From Chloroflexota bacterium (GTDB lineage: Bacteria; Chloroflexota; Anaerolineae; Anaerolineales; Villigracilaceae), in the NCBI GenBank assembly GCA_016223135.1, contig JACRPQ010000004.1, forward strand, positions 930,001-994,000: DNA of 64,000 nucleotides. The letters run 5' to 3'. The notes beneath the pieces were generated by a model. It did not search any database and was not told the origin of the DNA. It saw only the letters and a program-made list of their open reading frames with translations. Shown here piece by piece: positions 25,362 through 34,652 of this stretch. The number at the start of each line of letters is the position of its first letter. The stretch's first letter is position 1. The translations under genes and the position numbers were made by a program.

Positions 25362-27830
25362 ATGGACATAGACCTCGACCTTTATCGTCACGAAGTGCGC
25401 GTCTCGACCAATCCGCTGGTGAGGCTTTCGGCGATTGATGTCTCGCCGGATCATCCCCAGCGGACGTTTGTTTTCATCCATGGCTTTGGCGGCAAGGCGG
25501 AGCAGTGGCAGTACCAGATGCAGAAGTTCGCGGTAGAGAACCGCGTCATTGCCCTCGACTTGCGCGGACACGGCCTCTCCGATAAACCGGGACGCGGTTA
25601 CGACATGGTCCAGGTGGTCGAAGATTTGGACACAGCGCTGACGCTGTTGAAGGTCAAGGGAAAAATTGTGCTGGTGGGACATTCCTTCGGCGGCGCGATT
25701 GTCACGGAATATGCCCTCAAACATCCTGACCGCATCGAGCGGTTGATTCTGATTGCGACGGCAGGCGAGTTCAAGCTCAATCCGCTCTTTCGGTTGGGGT
25801 TGAGTCTACCGGTCTGGTTGTTGAGGTTGATCAGTCCGTTCACACGTTCCTGGCTGCATGCGCCGCCGCATGCGCTCAAGAAGTTTTACCGCGAGAATAT
25901 GTCGCGCTGGCGGGGCTGGGAACGGTTTGCCCAACTCGAAGCGCCCACGTTGGTCATTCGCGGTCACCGCGACCTGGTGTTCGAGCGCCCGCTGTTCGAG
26001 AAGGTGAGAGAATCCATTCCCGGGGCGGAAGAGGCGGATATTGGCGTCTCCGGTCACATGGTCATGTTGGAGCGGCGGGAAGCGGTGAATCGCGCCATCG
26101 AACGATTCCTCTCCGGCGAAGGTCAACGCTCGTGGCGGGAATCGGTCAGCGATTCCCAAAAGAAGAAAGGCGGGCGTGACGCCCTGCGGCGGGCGCGCCC
26201 TTGGCTGGAATATTACGAACCGGGCGTACCATACACAGTGGGCGTGCCGAATATCCCTCTGCATCATCTGCTGCGTTCGGCGGTGCGGCGTTTTTCCTCC
26301 CGCCCGGCGATTTATTTCGAGGGGAGCCGCATTTCGTATCGCCGCTTGAACCGTGAAGCGAACCGCTTTGCCAATGCACTGCTCGCGCTGGGGGTGGGGA
26401 AGGGGGCGCGGGTGGTGTTGCTGCTTCCGAACGTGCCGCAAATGGTGATTGGTTTCTTTGGAACAATGAAAGCCGGGGCGGTTGCCGTCTTTGTCCCGCC
26501 GGTCATCGAGCCGGAGGAAATCGTGCGGCAGGTGCGGGATGCCGAACCAAGCGTGCTGGTGACTCTCTCAATGTGGGCGGGACTGGCAAAGCAAATTCAG
26601 GAAACCTGCGGCATTCCACATGTCGTCCTGACCGACCCGGCGGAGTACCTTTCCCTGCCCAAGTATTTGATTTCACATTGGCGCAACCGCGCCTATGGGC
26701 TGCGTAACGCCGTCCGCTGGGGCGATTTCTTGGGCGGCAACAGCACCAAATCGCCGACGGTGGAAGTGACGCCGGACGATCTGGCTGTGATCCAATACAC
26801 CGGCGGAACGACCGCCCAATCGAAGGGTGTGATGCTTTCTCACCGCAACCTGGTGGCGAACGCCCTGCAAACCCGGCACTGGCTGCCGGGCGCAATGGAA
26901 GGACGCGAACGTTTTCTGTGTGTAGTGCCCATCTTCCATAGTTACGGGCTGACGACCGCCATGAACGTCCCGGTTTCGCTGGGCGCGGCGATGATACTCA
27001 AAACGCAGTTCCAAACCCTCGACGTGTTGAAAACCATCAAAAAATACAAGCCGACCATCTTCCCCGGCTCGCCCAATATGTTCGTTGCCATCAACAACTT
27101 CCGCGGCGTTCGCAAGTATGGCATTCAATCCATCAAAGCCTGCATCAGCGGCTCTGCGCCTCTGCCTGTGGAAGTGCAGGAAGCGTTCGAAAAATTGACG
27201 CGCGGCAAACTCGTCGAAGGTTACGGTCTGACCGAAGCCTCCCCCGTTACGCACGCCAACCCGCTCAACGGCAACCGCAAAGTTGGCACCATCGGTATTC
27301 CACTGCCCTCCACCGAAAGCCGCATCGTGGACCTGACGAACCGCCGCAAGGATGTCAAGCCGGGGCAGATCGGTGAACTGGCAGTGCGCGGTCCGCAAGT
27401 GATGATGGGCTATTGGCGCAACCCTCAGGCGACCGAAGAAGTCCTCACCGAAGACGGCTGGCTGTTCACCGGCGACATCGCCCAAGCGGACGAAGATGGT
27501 TACGTGCGCATCATCGCCCGCAAGGCGGATATGTGGTACCCCGCCAAAGTCAAAAAGCCTGCCTTCCCGCGCGACGTGGAGGAAGTCATCTACGAAATTC
27601 CCCAGGTAAAAGAAGTGGCGGTCACCGCAGTTGCGGGGCATCCCTTTGCTTTCGTCATCGCCGGCAAAGACGCCCCCTCGCCCAGCGCTGTCATTGCTTA
27701 TTGCAAACGCCGCCTGCCGGCTTATCTTGTGCCGCGCTTTGTCTTTTTCCTCGATGACTTCCCGCGCACCTTCATCGGCAAAGTCTTGAGAAGAGAGTTA
27801 GTCAGAAGATATGAAAAGTACAACAGATGA
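25362..27830 (+). CDS. Alpha/beta hydrolase fused to AMP-forming acyl-CoA synthetase
   Basis: This protein (822 aa) has two enzymes in one chain. Residues 1-250 are an alpha/beta hydrolase with the likely triad S108 (VGHSFGG), D204 (IRGHRDLVF) and H232 (SGHMVML). Residues about 300-822 are an AMP-dependent acyl-CoA synthetase/ligase: the ATP-binding loop is YTGGTTAQSKGVMLSH, then EGYGLTEASP, GWLFTGDIA, and the terminal catalytic Lys in IGKVLRRELV. The hinge segment reads ARKADMWYPAKVKKP in place of the usual GRxxD..xxxG form. A plausible role is release of an acyl chain from an ester and its activation, but substrates are unknown. No signal peptide. Confidence 0.9.
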   Translation: MDIDLDLYRHEVRVSTNPLVRLSAIDVSPDHPQRTFVFIHGFGGKAEQWQYQMQKFAVENRVIALDLRGHGLSDKPGRGYDMVQVVEDLDTALTLLKVKGKIVLVGHSFGGAIVTEYALKHPDRIERLILIATAGEFKLNPLFRLGLSLPVWLLRLISPFTRSWLHAPPHALKKFYRENMSRWRGWERFAQLEAPTLVIRGHRDLVFERPLFEKVRESIPGAEEADIGVSGHMVMLERREAVNRAIERFLSGEGQRSWRESVSDSQKKKGGRDALRRARPWLEYYEPGVPYTVGVPNIPLHHLLRSAVRRFSSRPAIYFEGSRISYRRLNREANRFANALLALGVGKGARVVLLLPNVPQMVIGFFGTMKAGAVAVFVPPVIEPEEIVRQVRDAEPSVLVTLSMWAGLAKQIQETCGIPHVVLTDPAEYLSLPKYLISHWRNRAYGLRNAVRWGDFLGGNSTKSPTVEVTPDDLAVIQYTGGTTAQSKGVMLSHRNLVANALQTRHWLPGAMEGRERFLCVVPIFHSYGLTTAMNVPVSLGAAMILKTQFQTLDVLKTIKKYKPTIFPGSPNMFVAINNFRGVRKYGIQSIKACISGSAPLPVEVQEAFEKLTRGKLVEGYGLTEASPVTHANPLNGNRKVGTIGIPLPSTESRIVDLTNRRKDVKPGQIGELAVRGPQVMMGYWRNPQATEEVLTEDGWLFTGDIAQADEDGYVRIIARKADMWYPAKVKKPAFPRDVEEVIYEIPQVKEVAVTAVAGHPFAFVIAGKDAPSPSAVIAYCKRRLPAYLVPRFVFFLDDFPRTFIGKVLRRELVRRYEKYNR

Positions 27831-28647
27831 AATCGTCATTCCTACAACCGCAAATTTCATTCAACAAGGCAGCGGCGCGCCCGTCGTCCTGATTCATGGC
27901 ATCGCCGCCTCGCTGCACGACTGGGATGAACTCATTCCCGAACTCACCAAAAACGGTTACGCTTCCTATGCTCTCGACTTGCTCGGTCACGGCGGCAGCC
28001 CCAAGCCTCCCTCGCGCGCTTACCACATCGAATGGCTGCTCGAACACTTTGTGCACTGGATTACTTCCCTGCGCCTGACCGAACCTGCCATCCTCATCGG
28101 ACATTCCCTGGGCGGCTACCTTGCGCTGGAATACGCGCGCCGCTTCTCTGCCTGGACCCGTGGACTGGTCCTCGTCAGTCCCTTTTACTCACGACTGCAG
28201 CTTCCCCCGCTCCTTCGCCGCTCCTATAGTAGCCGCAACCTGCGGGGCGTCATCGCCGAACATACTCCTCAATGGATGTTCCGTGTCATCATAGACATCA
28301 CCAGCCGCGCCATGGGACACAGCGCCGGCGCCCTGCACTCCCTGCCGGAACACATCCGCGCCCAAACCGCGCTCGATTACACCCGCACTGCTCCCGGTGT
28401 TTACAACATTCCCAGTGTCATCACCGACCTCACCAACTACCTGCCATCCATTTCACTCCCTGCCCTTGTCGTGTGGGGCGATCATGACCAAACCTTGGCG
28501 CCCTCCTCGTTTCCCAAACTGGTCAACGCCATGCCGCGCGCGCAGGGAATCAGTCTCCGCGCCGGTCACGTGCCGCATCAATCGAACGCGGATGAATTCA
28601 ACGCCATTGTCCTGAACTTCCTGCGCCGGCTCGACCAGGCAGCGTAG
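27811..28647 (+). CDS. Alpha/beta hydrolase
   Basis: This is a soluble alpha/beta hydrolase (278 aa). The oxyanion HG motif is VLIHGIAAS, the nucleophile S99 lies in IGHSLGG, the acid is likely D226 (VWGDHDQTL) and the base H253 (RAGHVPHQ). It overlaps the preceding fusion gene by 20 nt, so the two are translated from one mRNA and probably act in the same pathway. The substrate is unknown; the family includes esterases, lipases and C-C hydrolases. Confidence 0.9.
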   Translation: MKSTTDEIVIPTTANFIQQGSGAPVVLIHGIAASLHDWDELIPELTKNGYASYALDLLGHGGSPKPPSRAYHIEWLLEHFVHWITSLRLTEPAILIGHSLGGYLALEYARRFSAWTRGLVLVSPFYSRLQLPPLLRRSYSSRNLRGVIAEHTPQWMFRVIIDITSRAMGHSAGALHSLPEHIRAQTALDYTRTAPGVYNIPSVITDLTNYLPSISLPALVVWGDHDQTLAPSSFPKLVNAMPRAQGISLRAGHVPHQSNADEFNAIVLNFLRRLDQAA

Positions 28648-28752
28648 CAAGTCGCCACAACCGGCGCGCAGGGGACGTTCTCTAATGTCACTACAAGGGC
28701 GTTGCGGCAAAAACGGCTGGAATATTTTAAGATAAATCCCCCTTGCGTCCTC

Positions 28753-28781
28753 TTGAGGCAAGCGCGGCTCCGTGCTACAAT
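28753..28781 (+). promoter_or_regulatory. Promoter upstream of nrdR
   Basis: TTGAGG (28753-28758) and TACAAT (28776-28781) are 17 nt apart, about 97 nt before the nrdR start. I looked for NrdR boxes (ACACTATATAGTGT-like) nearby and saw none. Confidence 0.6.
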
Positions 28782-28877
28782 GCCTTCTGTAAATAGCCAA
28801 ATGTACGGGGATGCAGTGCGCTAACGCCCACAGATGGCGGACACAAATGTTCTAAAAATGGAGTGACACTTTTCCCA

Positions 28878-29327
28878 ATGCGGTGCCCCTACTGTCAGCA
28901 TCACGACTCTAAAGTGCTCGATACGTCTCACGATAGTCACGGTGGAATACGCCGTCGTCGTGAGTGTTTTAACTGCGGCCAGCGCTTCAGCACCTACGAG
29001 CGACCGATTCTGGCGACGCCGCTCATCATCAAACAAGACGGCTCGCGCGAAGAATTCGACCGCGAAAAACTGGCGCGAGGTATTCGCATTTCCTGCGCCA
29101 AACGCCCCGTTTCCGCTGCGGATATTGAGCGCATGATTGGGCAGGTCGAAGCGCAATTGCAGAAGATGGGCAAGGCGGAGGTCTCCTCTCGTGTGGTAGG
29201 AGACCTGGTCATGCAGGTGTTGAAAGAGACCGACCAGGTGGCATACATCCGCTATGCCATCGTGTACCTGGGGTTGGACGACCTCCACTCCGTGCGCGAC
29301 GAAATCAACCGATTGCTCGAAGGCTAA
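28878..29327 (+). CDS. nrdR: Transcriptional repressor NrdR
   Basis: NrdR represses ribonucleotide reductase genes when (d)ATP is bound (149 aa). The N-terminal zinc ribbon has CPYCQ and CFNCGQRF with the linker RRRREC; the ATP-cone domain follows (about 49-139; IKQDGSREEFDREKL). The frame opens at a GTG 15 nt upstream, but ATG 28878 gives the standard start MRCPYCQ. It is followed 86 nt later by the reductase it presumably regulates. Confidence 0.95.
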   Translation: MRCPYCQHHDSKVLDTSHDSHGGIRRRRECFNCGQRFSTYERPILATPLIIKQDGSREEFDREKLARGIRISCAKRPVSAADIERMIGQVEAQLQKMGKAEVSSRVVGDLVMQVLKETDQVAYIRYAIVYLGLDDLHSVRDEINRLLEG

Positions 29328-29333
29328 TTTACC

Positions 29334-29375
29334 GGCAGCGACTCTTCCTCCCGGGGCGGAGAGGAAGTCGCTGCC
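29334..29375 (+). other. Hairpin between nrdR and nrdJ
   Basis: GGCAGCGACTCTTCCTC (29334-29350) pairs with GAGGAAGTCGCTGCC (29361-29375) apart from a 2-nt bulge. Only a weak T stretch follows, so it could be a partial terminator or an mRNA-stability element tuning nrdR against nrdJ. Confidence 0.6.
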
Positions 29376-29413
29376 GCTATTTGTCTCAAAAAACGTTTAT
29401 AGGAGAGTGAATC

Positions 29414-32014
29414 ATGGCAAACAAAACCGTTACCGCAGCCAAGCAATCCAAACATGGCTTGCTTCCCACGCCTCCCTTGCCGGCGGGGCTTCCCAAAGCG
29501 CACCTGACCGATAACGCCCGTCAGGTGTTGATGCGGCGTTACGTCCGCCGCGGCGAGGATGGCAAACCCGTCGAAACCGTCGAGGAAATGTTCTGGCGCG
29601 TTGCCTGGCACGTTGCCAAAGTGGAGGCGCAATGGGGGGCGGATGTTCAGGCGCGTGCCATCGAGTACTATCACCTGCTCTCCAGCAAGAAATTCTTCCC
29701 CAACTCTCCCACCTTTACCGGCGCCGGCACGCCGCTCGGTCAACTGGCTGCCTGCTTTGTCCTGCCCATCAGCGATGACATGGGGCGCGACTCGGCTGGC
29801 ATCTTCCAAACGCTGCGCGACGCGGCGCTCATTCAGCAAACAGGCGGCGGCAACGGTTTTTCCTTCTCGCGCCTGCGCCCCAAGGGTGCCATGGTGCACA
29901 CCTCCGCCGGTCAGGCAACGGGACCGGTCGGCTTCCTGCGTGTCTATGACCACGCCTTCGGCGAGATTGCGCAAGGCGGAACAAGGCGCGGCGCCAACAT
30001 GGCTGTCCTGCGCGTGGACCACCCGGACGTGGAAGAATTCATCACCTGCAAGACCGACGAAAACTCCATCACCAACTTCAACATCTCCGTCGGCATCACC
30101 GATGCCTTCATGCGCGCCGTCAAGGAAGACAAAGAATGGGAACTGCGCTTCCCCGACCCGAAGGACGCCAAAGCCAAAGGCTTCAACGGCACACTCGAAC
30201 AGGCGGAAGCCGCCGGAGTCAAAATCAACACCTACGGCAAAGTGCGCGCCCGTGATTTGTTCGACAAAATCGTCAAACAGGCGCATCACAACGGCGAACC
30301 GGGCGTGCTTTTCCTCGACGCCGCCAACCGCTCCAATCCCGTCCCGCACCTGTACCCGCTGGAGTCGACCAATCCATGCGGCGAACAATGGCTCGGACCT
30401 TACGAAAACTGCTGTCTCGGCTCGGTCAACCTCAACGAACACTGCGGACCCGACGGCACGGTGGATTGGGAACTGCTGCGCCAGAGCGTGGTCACCGCCA
30501 CCCGCTTCCTCGATGACGTGGTCGAAGCCAACGCCTACGTCCCGGCTGTGCCGCAATTGCGCGAATCCGCCATGCGCGCCCGCCGCATCGGACTGGGCAT
30601 CATGGGCTTGGCAGACCTGATGTACCACGTTGGCGTGCGCTACGGCTCACCCGAAGGGCAGGAGTTCGGTTCACAGGTGATGGAATTTGTCCGCTACCAC
30701 GCCATGCTTACCAGCATCGAACTCGCCAAAGAGCGCGGCGCGTTCCCCGCCATCAAAGGCTCCATCTACGACATGGACAACATGACCTGGACTCCGCCTC
30801 AGCCGCTGATTCCCTATCAGCATAACTGGGGCAGGCCCCAGGTCCAGTGGGAGGCGGTGGTGGAGGGCATCAAAAAGCACGGCATCCGCAACGCCGCGCA
30901 GACCACCGTCGCGCCGACCGGCACCATCGCCACCGTCGCCGGCTGTGAAGGCTACGGCTGTGAACCCGTCTTCGCCCTCGCCTACATCCGCCACGTCAAC
31001 GATAACGGCAAAGACCTGATGCTCACCTACGCCAGTCCGCGCTTCGACGAGGCGCTCAAAAAACTTGGTCTTGGCGAAGAGAAGCGCCAGGAAATCGTCG
31101 AACAGGTGATGCGCGAAGGCACCTGCCAGCACATCCACGACCTGCCTCCGCACATCCGCAACACCTTCGTCGTCTCCAGCGACGTGACCGCCGAAGAACA
31201 CGTCCGCATGCAAGCCGCCTTGCAGGCATTCGTGGATAACTCGCTCTCGAAGACCATCAACTTCCCCGAAGGCGCCACGGTCGAAGACGTTGCCACCGCT
31301 TACCTGCTCGCGTGGGAACTCGGCTGCAAAGGGATTACCGTGTACGTGACCGGCTCGCGCGACAAAGTAGTGCTGGAGACGAAAGCCACCGCAGAAAAGA
31401 AAGACGGCGGCGCTGCGCTTCCGACTCCGCCGCAGCCTGCTTCTGCTCCCAAGCCTGAGCTCGCCCCGACCTTCTTCCACGACCCCAAGAAGCCGCGTCC
31501 CCGCGCACTGCCCGGCAAGACCTACAGCGTGGAAACCCCCGTCGGGAAAGCCTTCGTGACCATCAACGAAAACGGCGGCGCGCAGCCCTTCGAGGCGTTC
31601 ATCAACACCGCCAAGGCAGGCTCCGAGACTGCCGCCGTCTCCGAGGCAATCGGGCGGCTCATCTCCTACATCCTGCGCATGACCTCGCCCATCAAGCCCA
31701 CCGACCGCCTGCGCGAAGTGGTGCGCCAATTGAGCGGAATCGGCGGCGGGCGCTCGCTGGGGCTGGGTCCCAACCGTGTGCGTTCCCTGCCCGACGGCAT
31801 CGGTCAGGTGTTGGATATGTACCTGCGCGAGAAGGCTGGCGCCCTGCCGGTGCTGGAGCAAAAGACTGACGGCAACGGAGGTCATACCATCGAAGAAGAA
31901 GCCATGTCGCAAAAAATGCGCATCGGCGACCTCTGTCCCGAATGCGGCGAAGCCGCCGTGGTCAACGAAGAAGGCTGTCGTAAATGCTACGCTTGCGGTT
32001 TTAGCGAGTGCTAG
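29414..32014 (+). CDS. nrdJ: Adenosylcobalamin-dependent (class II) ribonucleotide reductase
   Basis: It reduces ribonucleotides to deoxyribonucleotides independently of oxygen, using AdoCbl as radical generator (866 aa). Visible parts: N-terminal [13 protein letters not shown], the substrate region [32 protein letters not shown], the active-site loop NPCGEQ (C322, E324) and [17 protein letters not shown]. The C-terminus carries [15 protein letters not shown] and CYACG, a zinc-ribbon-like or redox-active Cys tail found in this B12-dependent group. GGAG precedes the ATG. A cobalamin supply is therefore required. Confidence 0.95.
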   Translation: MANKTVTAAKQSKHGLLPTPPLPAGLPKAHLTDNARQVLMRRYVRRGEDGKPVETVEEMFWRVAWHVAKVEAQWGADVQARAIEYYHLLSSKKFFPNSPTFTGAGTPLGQLAACFVLPISDDMGRDSAGIFQTLRDAALIQQTGGGNGFSFSRLRPKGAMVHTSAGQATGPVGFLRVYDHAFGEIAQGGTRRGANMAVLRVDHPDVEEFITCKTDENSITNFNISVGITDAFMRAVKEDKEWELRFPDPKDAKAKGFNGTLEQAEAAGVKINTYGKVRARDLFDKIVKQAHHNGEPGVLFLDAANRSNPVPHLYPLESTNPCGEQWLGPYENCCLGSVNLNEHCGPDGTVDWELLRQSVVTATRFLDDVVEANAYVPAVPQLRESAMRARRIGLGIMGLADLMYHVGVRYGSPEGQEFGSQVMEFVRYHAMLTSIELAKERGAFPAIKGSIYDMDNMTWTPPQPLIPYQHNWGRPQVQWEAVVEGIKKHGIRNAAQTTVAPTGTIATVAGCEGYGCEPVFALAYIRHVNDNGKDLMLTYASPRFDEALKKLGLGEEKRQEIVEQVMREGTCQHIHDLPPHIRNTFVVSSDVTAEEHVRMQAALQAFVDNSLSKTINFPEGATVEDVATAYLLAWELGCKGITVYVTGSRDKVVLETKATAEKKDGGAALPTPPQPASAPKPELAPTFFHDPKKPRPRALPGKTYSVETPVGKAFVTINENGGAQPFEAFINTAKAGSETAAVSEAIGRLISYILRMTSPIKPTDRLREVVRQLSGIGGGRSLGLGPNRVRSLPDGIGQVLDMYLREKAGALPVLEQKTDGNGGHTIEEEAMSQKMRIGDLCPECGEAAVVNEEGCRKCYACGFSEC

Positions 32015-32027
32015 AGATAAAAAACGT

Positions 32028-32062
32028 GAGACTTCCGAAGTCCTGAAGACTTCGGAAGTCTC
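32028..32062. repeat. GAGACTTCCGAAGTC palindromic repeat
   Basis: A perfect 15-bp stem, GAGACTTCCGAAGTC (32028-32042) with GACTTCGGAAGTCTC (32048-32062), has a 5-nt loop and no T tract. A truncated relative, AAGACTTCGGACGTCTCAC, lies at about 32865-32883. The two flank the nucleotidyltransferase/HEPN gene pair. Confidence 0.75.
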
Positions 32063-32113
32063 AATGTGGTTGTCGTCTTTTTGGGACATTTTGCAAATGG
32101 TAAAATGGGAGTC

Positions 32114-32488
32114 ATGAAAACGACAAAGTTTTCCATAAAAAGCGATGTTCAGCCGGTGGGTTTTCCTCCCGTCAAAAAAACACTGCCTAAGGCTGTAAAG
32201 CGGATTGTGGATGAACTCAAGCCCGAAAAGATCATTTTATTTGGGTCGTATGCGTATGGGAATCCCACACCGGATAGCGATGTGGATCTGCTCGTTATTA
32301 TGAAAACCAGAGCCAAAGAAATTGACAGATATGTGGCTGTTTCCAACATCCTCTATCCTCGTCAATTTCCGGTGGATATTCTCGTAAAAACGCCCCAAGA
32401 GATCAAAGCAGAAGCCGGCAAAAAGGGTAACTTCTTCATGCGCGAAATTTTGAAAAAGGGGAAGGTGCTCTATGACCGGAACGGATGA
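32114..32488 (+). CDS. Minimal nucleotidyltransferase (MNT) protein
   Basis: This 124-aa protein has the nucleotidyltransferase signature GS-X10-DxD: G44-S45 (LFGSYAYGN) and D56-V-D58. In MNT/HEPN modules such proteins act as antitoxins, often by adding AMP to the partner. The frame is open further upstream, but ATG 32114 has GGGAG 4 nt before it. It overlaps the HEPN gene by 17 nt. Base composition is visibly more A/T-rich than in neighbouring genes, a hint of acquisition. Confidence 0.9.
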   Translation: MKTTKFSIKSDVQPVGFPPVKKTLPKAVKRIVDELKPEKIILFGSYAYGNPTPDSDVDLLVIMKTRAKEIDRYVAVSNILYPRQFPVDILVKTPQEIKAEAGKKGNFFMREILKKGKVLYDRNG

Positions 32489-32864
32489 GGTATTGAAGTG
32501 GGTGGAATATGCCGAGGAAGATTTTATCCTGGCAAAAAGCGCTTTGCGGCGGAACAAACCGCTTCCAATTGGTTCCTGTTTCCATAGCCAGCAATGCGCT
32601 GAGAAATACTTCAAAGCAATCCTTGTCTCGCAAAACATTGAATTTCCCAAAACACACGACTTGTTGATTCTCAATACACTTTGCACTGCTGCAGGGATTC
32701 TTACGGGCTTTACGAAAGAAGACTTGGGCAGGTTATCCGGATATGCGGTACACACACGCTATCCGGGAAATCAGCCAACTCCCGATGAAGCAAAAGAAGC
32801 GCTTGAAATTGCAACGACCGTTCGCCGCTTTGCCCGCGCTTTTTTAGGCTTGAAGAAAAAATAA
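32472..32864 (+). CDS. HEPN domain protein
   Basis: This 130-aa helical protein matches the HEPN group with SCFHSQQCAEKYFKAIL, FPKTHDLLIL and HTRYPGNQPTPDEA. It overlaps the MNT gene and forms a two-gene module with it. The Rx4-6H ribonuclease motif of HepT-type toxins is not evident, so toxic RNase activity cannot be claimed from sequence; this subgroup may instead bind nucleotides or its partner. A/T-rich relative to neighbours. Confidence 0.88.
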   Translation: MTGTDEVLKWVEYAEEDFILAKSALRRNKPLPIGSCFHSQQCAEKYFKAILVSQNIEFPKTHDLLILNTLCTAAGILTGFTKEDLGRLSGYAVHTRYPGNQPTPDEAKEALEIATTVRRFARAFLGLKKK

Positions 32865-32891
32865 GACTTCGGACGTCTCACAAGAGTTCAC

Positions 32892-33152
32892 ATGGCAAAA
32901 CTTATCCCCGCTGCCGAGCGTATCCAGCGCGCCCGCAAACTAATTCAACAAGCCCGCGACCTGCCCGTCCCGACGGATGGGCTCGGCAAATCCGACTTCT
33001 CCTACATCGCCAGCGTCAAGGATTTGCTGCGGCAGGCGCGCGATTTGGTCAAATTCATCCCGCAGACCGCCGGGGTCTCTGCTGAGATGAAAGAGGAAGT
33101 CAAAAAAATCTACGAAGAAATTGAACAGGCAACCCGCGAGATTTTGTACTGA
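32892..33152 (+). CDS. Small helical hypothetical protein
   Basis: This 86-aa protein is predicted to be entirely helical, with heptad-like patterns (IQRARKLIQQARDL, VKDLLRQARDLVKF, EEVKKIYEEIEQATREIL). It has no Cys and no membrane segment. The composition and GC-rich codon use match the host genes, so it is probably genuine. I do not recognise a family. It stands between the MNT/HEPN module and a surface protein; no clear Shine-Dalgarno is seen. Confidence 0.65.
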   Translation: MAKLIPAAERIQRARKLIQQARDLPVPTDGLGKSDFSYIASVKDLLRQARDLVKFIPQTAGVSAEMKEEVKKIYEEIEQATREILY

Positions 33153-33170
33153 CCCCCTCTCGCCGAATGT

Positions 33171-33176
33171 TATAAT
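33171..33176 (+). promoter_or_regulatory. -10 box close to the start of the LysM gene
   Basis: A perfect TATAAT ends 8 nt before the ATG at 33185, so the transcript would start at or within a few nt of the start codon. The -35 is weak (TTGTAC at 33144-33149 is too far, 21 nt). Confidence 0.5.
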
Positions 33177-33184
33177 CTCCGCCG

Positions 33185-34036
33185 ATGAAAAACTGGAACA
33201 CACTCCTCATCGGCTTTTTTCTTTTTACCCTTGTGCTGGTTGGCATGACACTGCCTTCCCTCCGCGTGGATGCCGCACCGAATCAGCAGGGCTTCGTCAC
33301 CGCCACGCCCGGTCCCGACGGACGCATCCTATACACGGTTGTCGAAGGCGACAACTGTTTCACTGTCGCCGCCAAGCACGCCATCACCGTTGACCAACTG
33401 CGTCAATTCAACACCCGCCTGGACGAAAACTGCACCATCATTCCCGGTCAACAACTCATCGTCGGTCTTGCCGCACCGGTGACTGCTCCTACCGCCCCTG
33501 CCACCGCCACCCCCACGCCGGCTGCCGCCGCTCCCACTCCCTTCGACGGCACCACTGAAGTTTGCGTCCTGCTGTTCAACGACATCAACGGCGACGCCCT
33601 GCGCCAGAGCGACGAACTCGGCATTGACGGCGGCGCGGTCAGCCTCACCAACATCAACGGCTCTTACTCCCAGACCCAAACCACCACCTCCGCCATAGAC
33701 CCCGACCTGCTCGAACCCGTCCGTTCATGCTTCACCAAGGTGCCGCCCGGCAGGTACAACATCAGCATGGCGGTTCCCGATGGCTACAATCCCACCATGT
33801 CCCTTACTTATACCCTCGAGGTCAAAGCCGGCGACCGCGCCTCTGTGGATTTTGGCGCCCAAGCCAAAACGGTCACCTTGCAAGACCCAGCCGTCGAGCA
33901 AAACAGCGGGCGTTCTCCTGTCTTGGGAATTGTTGGTTTGTTCCTTTTGCTGGGCGGGCTGGGACTGGGTTACTTTGCCTACCGCTCCAACCAGCCGCAA
34001 AGCAAACTCAAAGGCAGCCCGCTCATGAAGCGATAG
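33185..34036 (+). CDS. LysM-domain surface protein with C-terminal membrane anchor
   Basis: This 283-aa protein has a signal peptide (about 1-31, ending RVDAA), one LysM domain (about 48-95; YTVVEGDNCFTVAAKH to IIPGQQLIVG), a Thr/Pro/Ala-rich linker, a beta-rich module (about 118-230) that starts VCVLLFNDINGDALRQ and resembles SdrD-type B repeats with their Ca-binding NDINGD, and a terminal hydrophobic helix (VLGIVGLFLLLGGLGLGYF) with a basic tail. LysM binds peptidoglycan or other GlcNAc polymers, so it likely links membrane and cell wall. A terminator follows. Confidence 0.82.
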   Translation: MKNWNTLLIGFFLFTLVLVGMTLPSLRVDAAPNQQGFVTATPGPDGRILYTVVEGDNCFTVAAKHAITVDQLRQFNTRLDENCTIIPGQQLIVGLAAPVTAPTAPATATPTPAAAAPTPFDGTTEVCVLLFNDINGDALRQSDELGIDGGAVSLTNINGSYSQTQTTTSAIDPDLLEPVRSCFTKVPPGRYNISMAVPDGYNPTMSLTYTLEVKAGDRASVDFGAQAKTVTLQDPAVEQNSGRSPVLGIVGLFLLLGGLGLGYFAYRSNQPQSKLKGSPLMKR

Positions 34037-34044
34037 ACAACACG

Positions 34045-34070
34045 AGACCGCCCGGGAGGCGGTCTTTTCT
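34045..34070 (+). terminator. Rho-independent terminator after the LysM gene
   Basis: AGACCGCC (34045-34052) pairs with GGCGGTCT (34058-34065); the loop is CGGGA and the tail TTTTCTTT. Confidence 0.88.
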
Positions 34071-34096
34071 TTACTTACACTTACCTGACGCGGTAG

Positions 34097-34178
34097 CGCG
34101 AGATTTATCTCGCGTTTTCGGGCGACATAAATGTCGCCCTACGAAGGAACTGCGTAAGGTGAGTTACTCACCTTACGC
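34097..34178. repeat. Triple-hairpin intergenic repeat
   Basis: Three perfect hairpins follow each other: CGCGAGAT/ATCTCGCG (34097-34114), GGGCGACAT/ATGTCGCCC (34120-34139) and GCGTAAGGTGAG/CTCACCTTACGC (34152-34178). A copy in opposite orientation lies at 53524-53613, where the first hairpin's loop has gained 25 nt of another repeat. Confidence 0.85.
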
Positions 34179-34219
34179 ACCGTCCTGAAGGTTGCGTTCT
34201 CTGGGAGTTACCGTGATTC

Positions 34220-34290
34220 TGTACACGGATGATACGGATTTCATGGATTCGCACGGAAAAAAGCGAAAAAATCCGTGTAATCCGTGTACA
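34220..34290. repeat. Palindromic repeat with TGTACACGGAT ends
   Basis: TGTACACGGAT (34220-34230) and ATCCGTGTACA (34280-34290) are perfect inverted ends of a 71-nt element related to 9371-9456. No ORF. Confidence 0.8.
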
Positions 34291-34304
34291 AAAGGTTTTT
34301 ATCC

Positions 34305-34652
34305 TTACCCCATCGGGTGGCGCATTCGCTGTCCCCCAATCAAATGTAAGTGCAGATGAAACACGGTCTGTCCGCCGTCTGCGCCGGTGTTGACGATGAG
34401 GCGGTAGCCGTTGTGATGGATCCCCTCCTCGCGGGCAAGTTTTCCTGCTACCGTGAAGAGATGTCCCATTAGCGGTTCATCCTCGGGAGCGAGGGCGTTG
34501 ACAGACTCGATGTGCTTGTTTGGCACGATCAGGATATGGGTCGGTGCGACCGGGTGGATGTCTCGAAAGGCGGTCACTTGTTCGTCGTGATAGACGACAT
34601 CGGCATGGGCTTCGCGGGCGATAATCTTGCAGAAGATGCAGTGATCGGTCAT
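34305..34652 (-). CDS. HIT family protein
   Basis: HIT proteins hydrolyse nucleoside phosphoramidates or dinucleotides. The protein has 115 aa. The triad motif is FHLHLHLIGG near the C-terminus; the N-terminus has the zinc pair CIFCKI, and ILIVPNKHIE is typical. The frame extends upstream to 34733, but MTDHCIFCKI at 34652 is the usual start. It is on the minus strand, divergent from rseP, with about 160 nt between them. Confidence 0.93.
   Translation of the reverse strand: MTDHCIFCKIIAREAHADVVYHDEQVTAFRDIHPVAPTHILIVPNKHIESVNALAPEDEPLMGHLFTVAGKLAREEGIHHNGYRLIVNTGADGGQTVFHLHLHLIGGQRMRHPMG

Noticed and set aside
28690-28877. NrdR boxes upstream of nrdR and nrdJ
   Set aside because: No ACACTATATAGTGT-like pair was found in this gap or in 29328-29413, so autoregulation cannot be shown from the sequence.
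32472-32864. HEPN protein as an active ribonuclease toxin
   Set aside because: The Rx4-6H motif of HepT-type RNases is not evident, so only the HEPN fold and pairing with the MNT gene are claimed.
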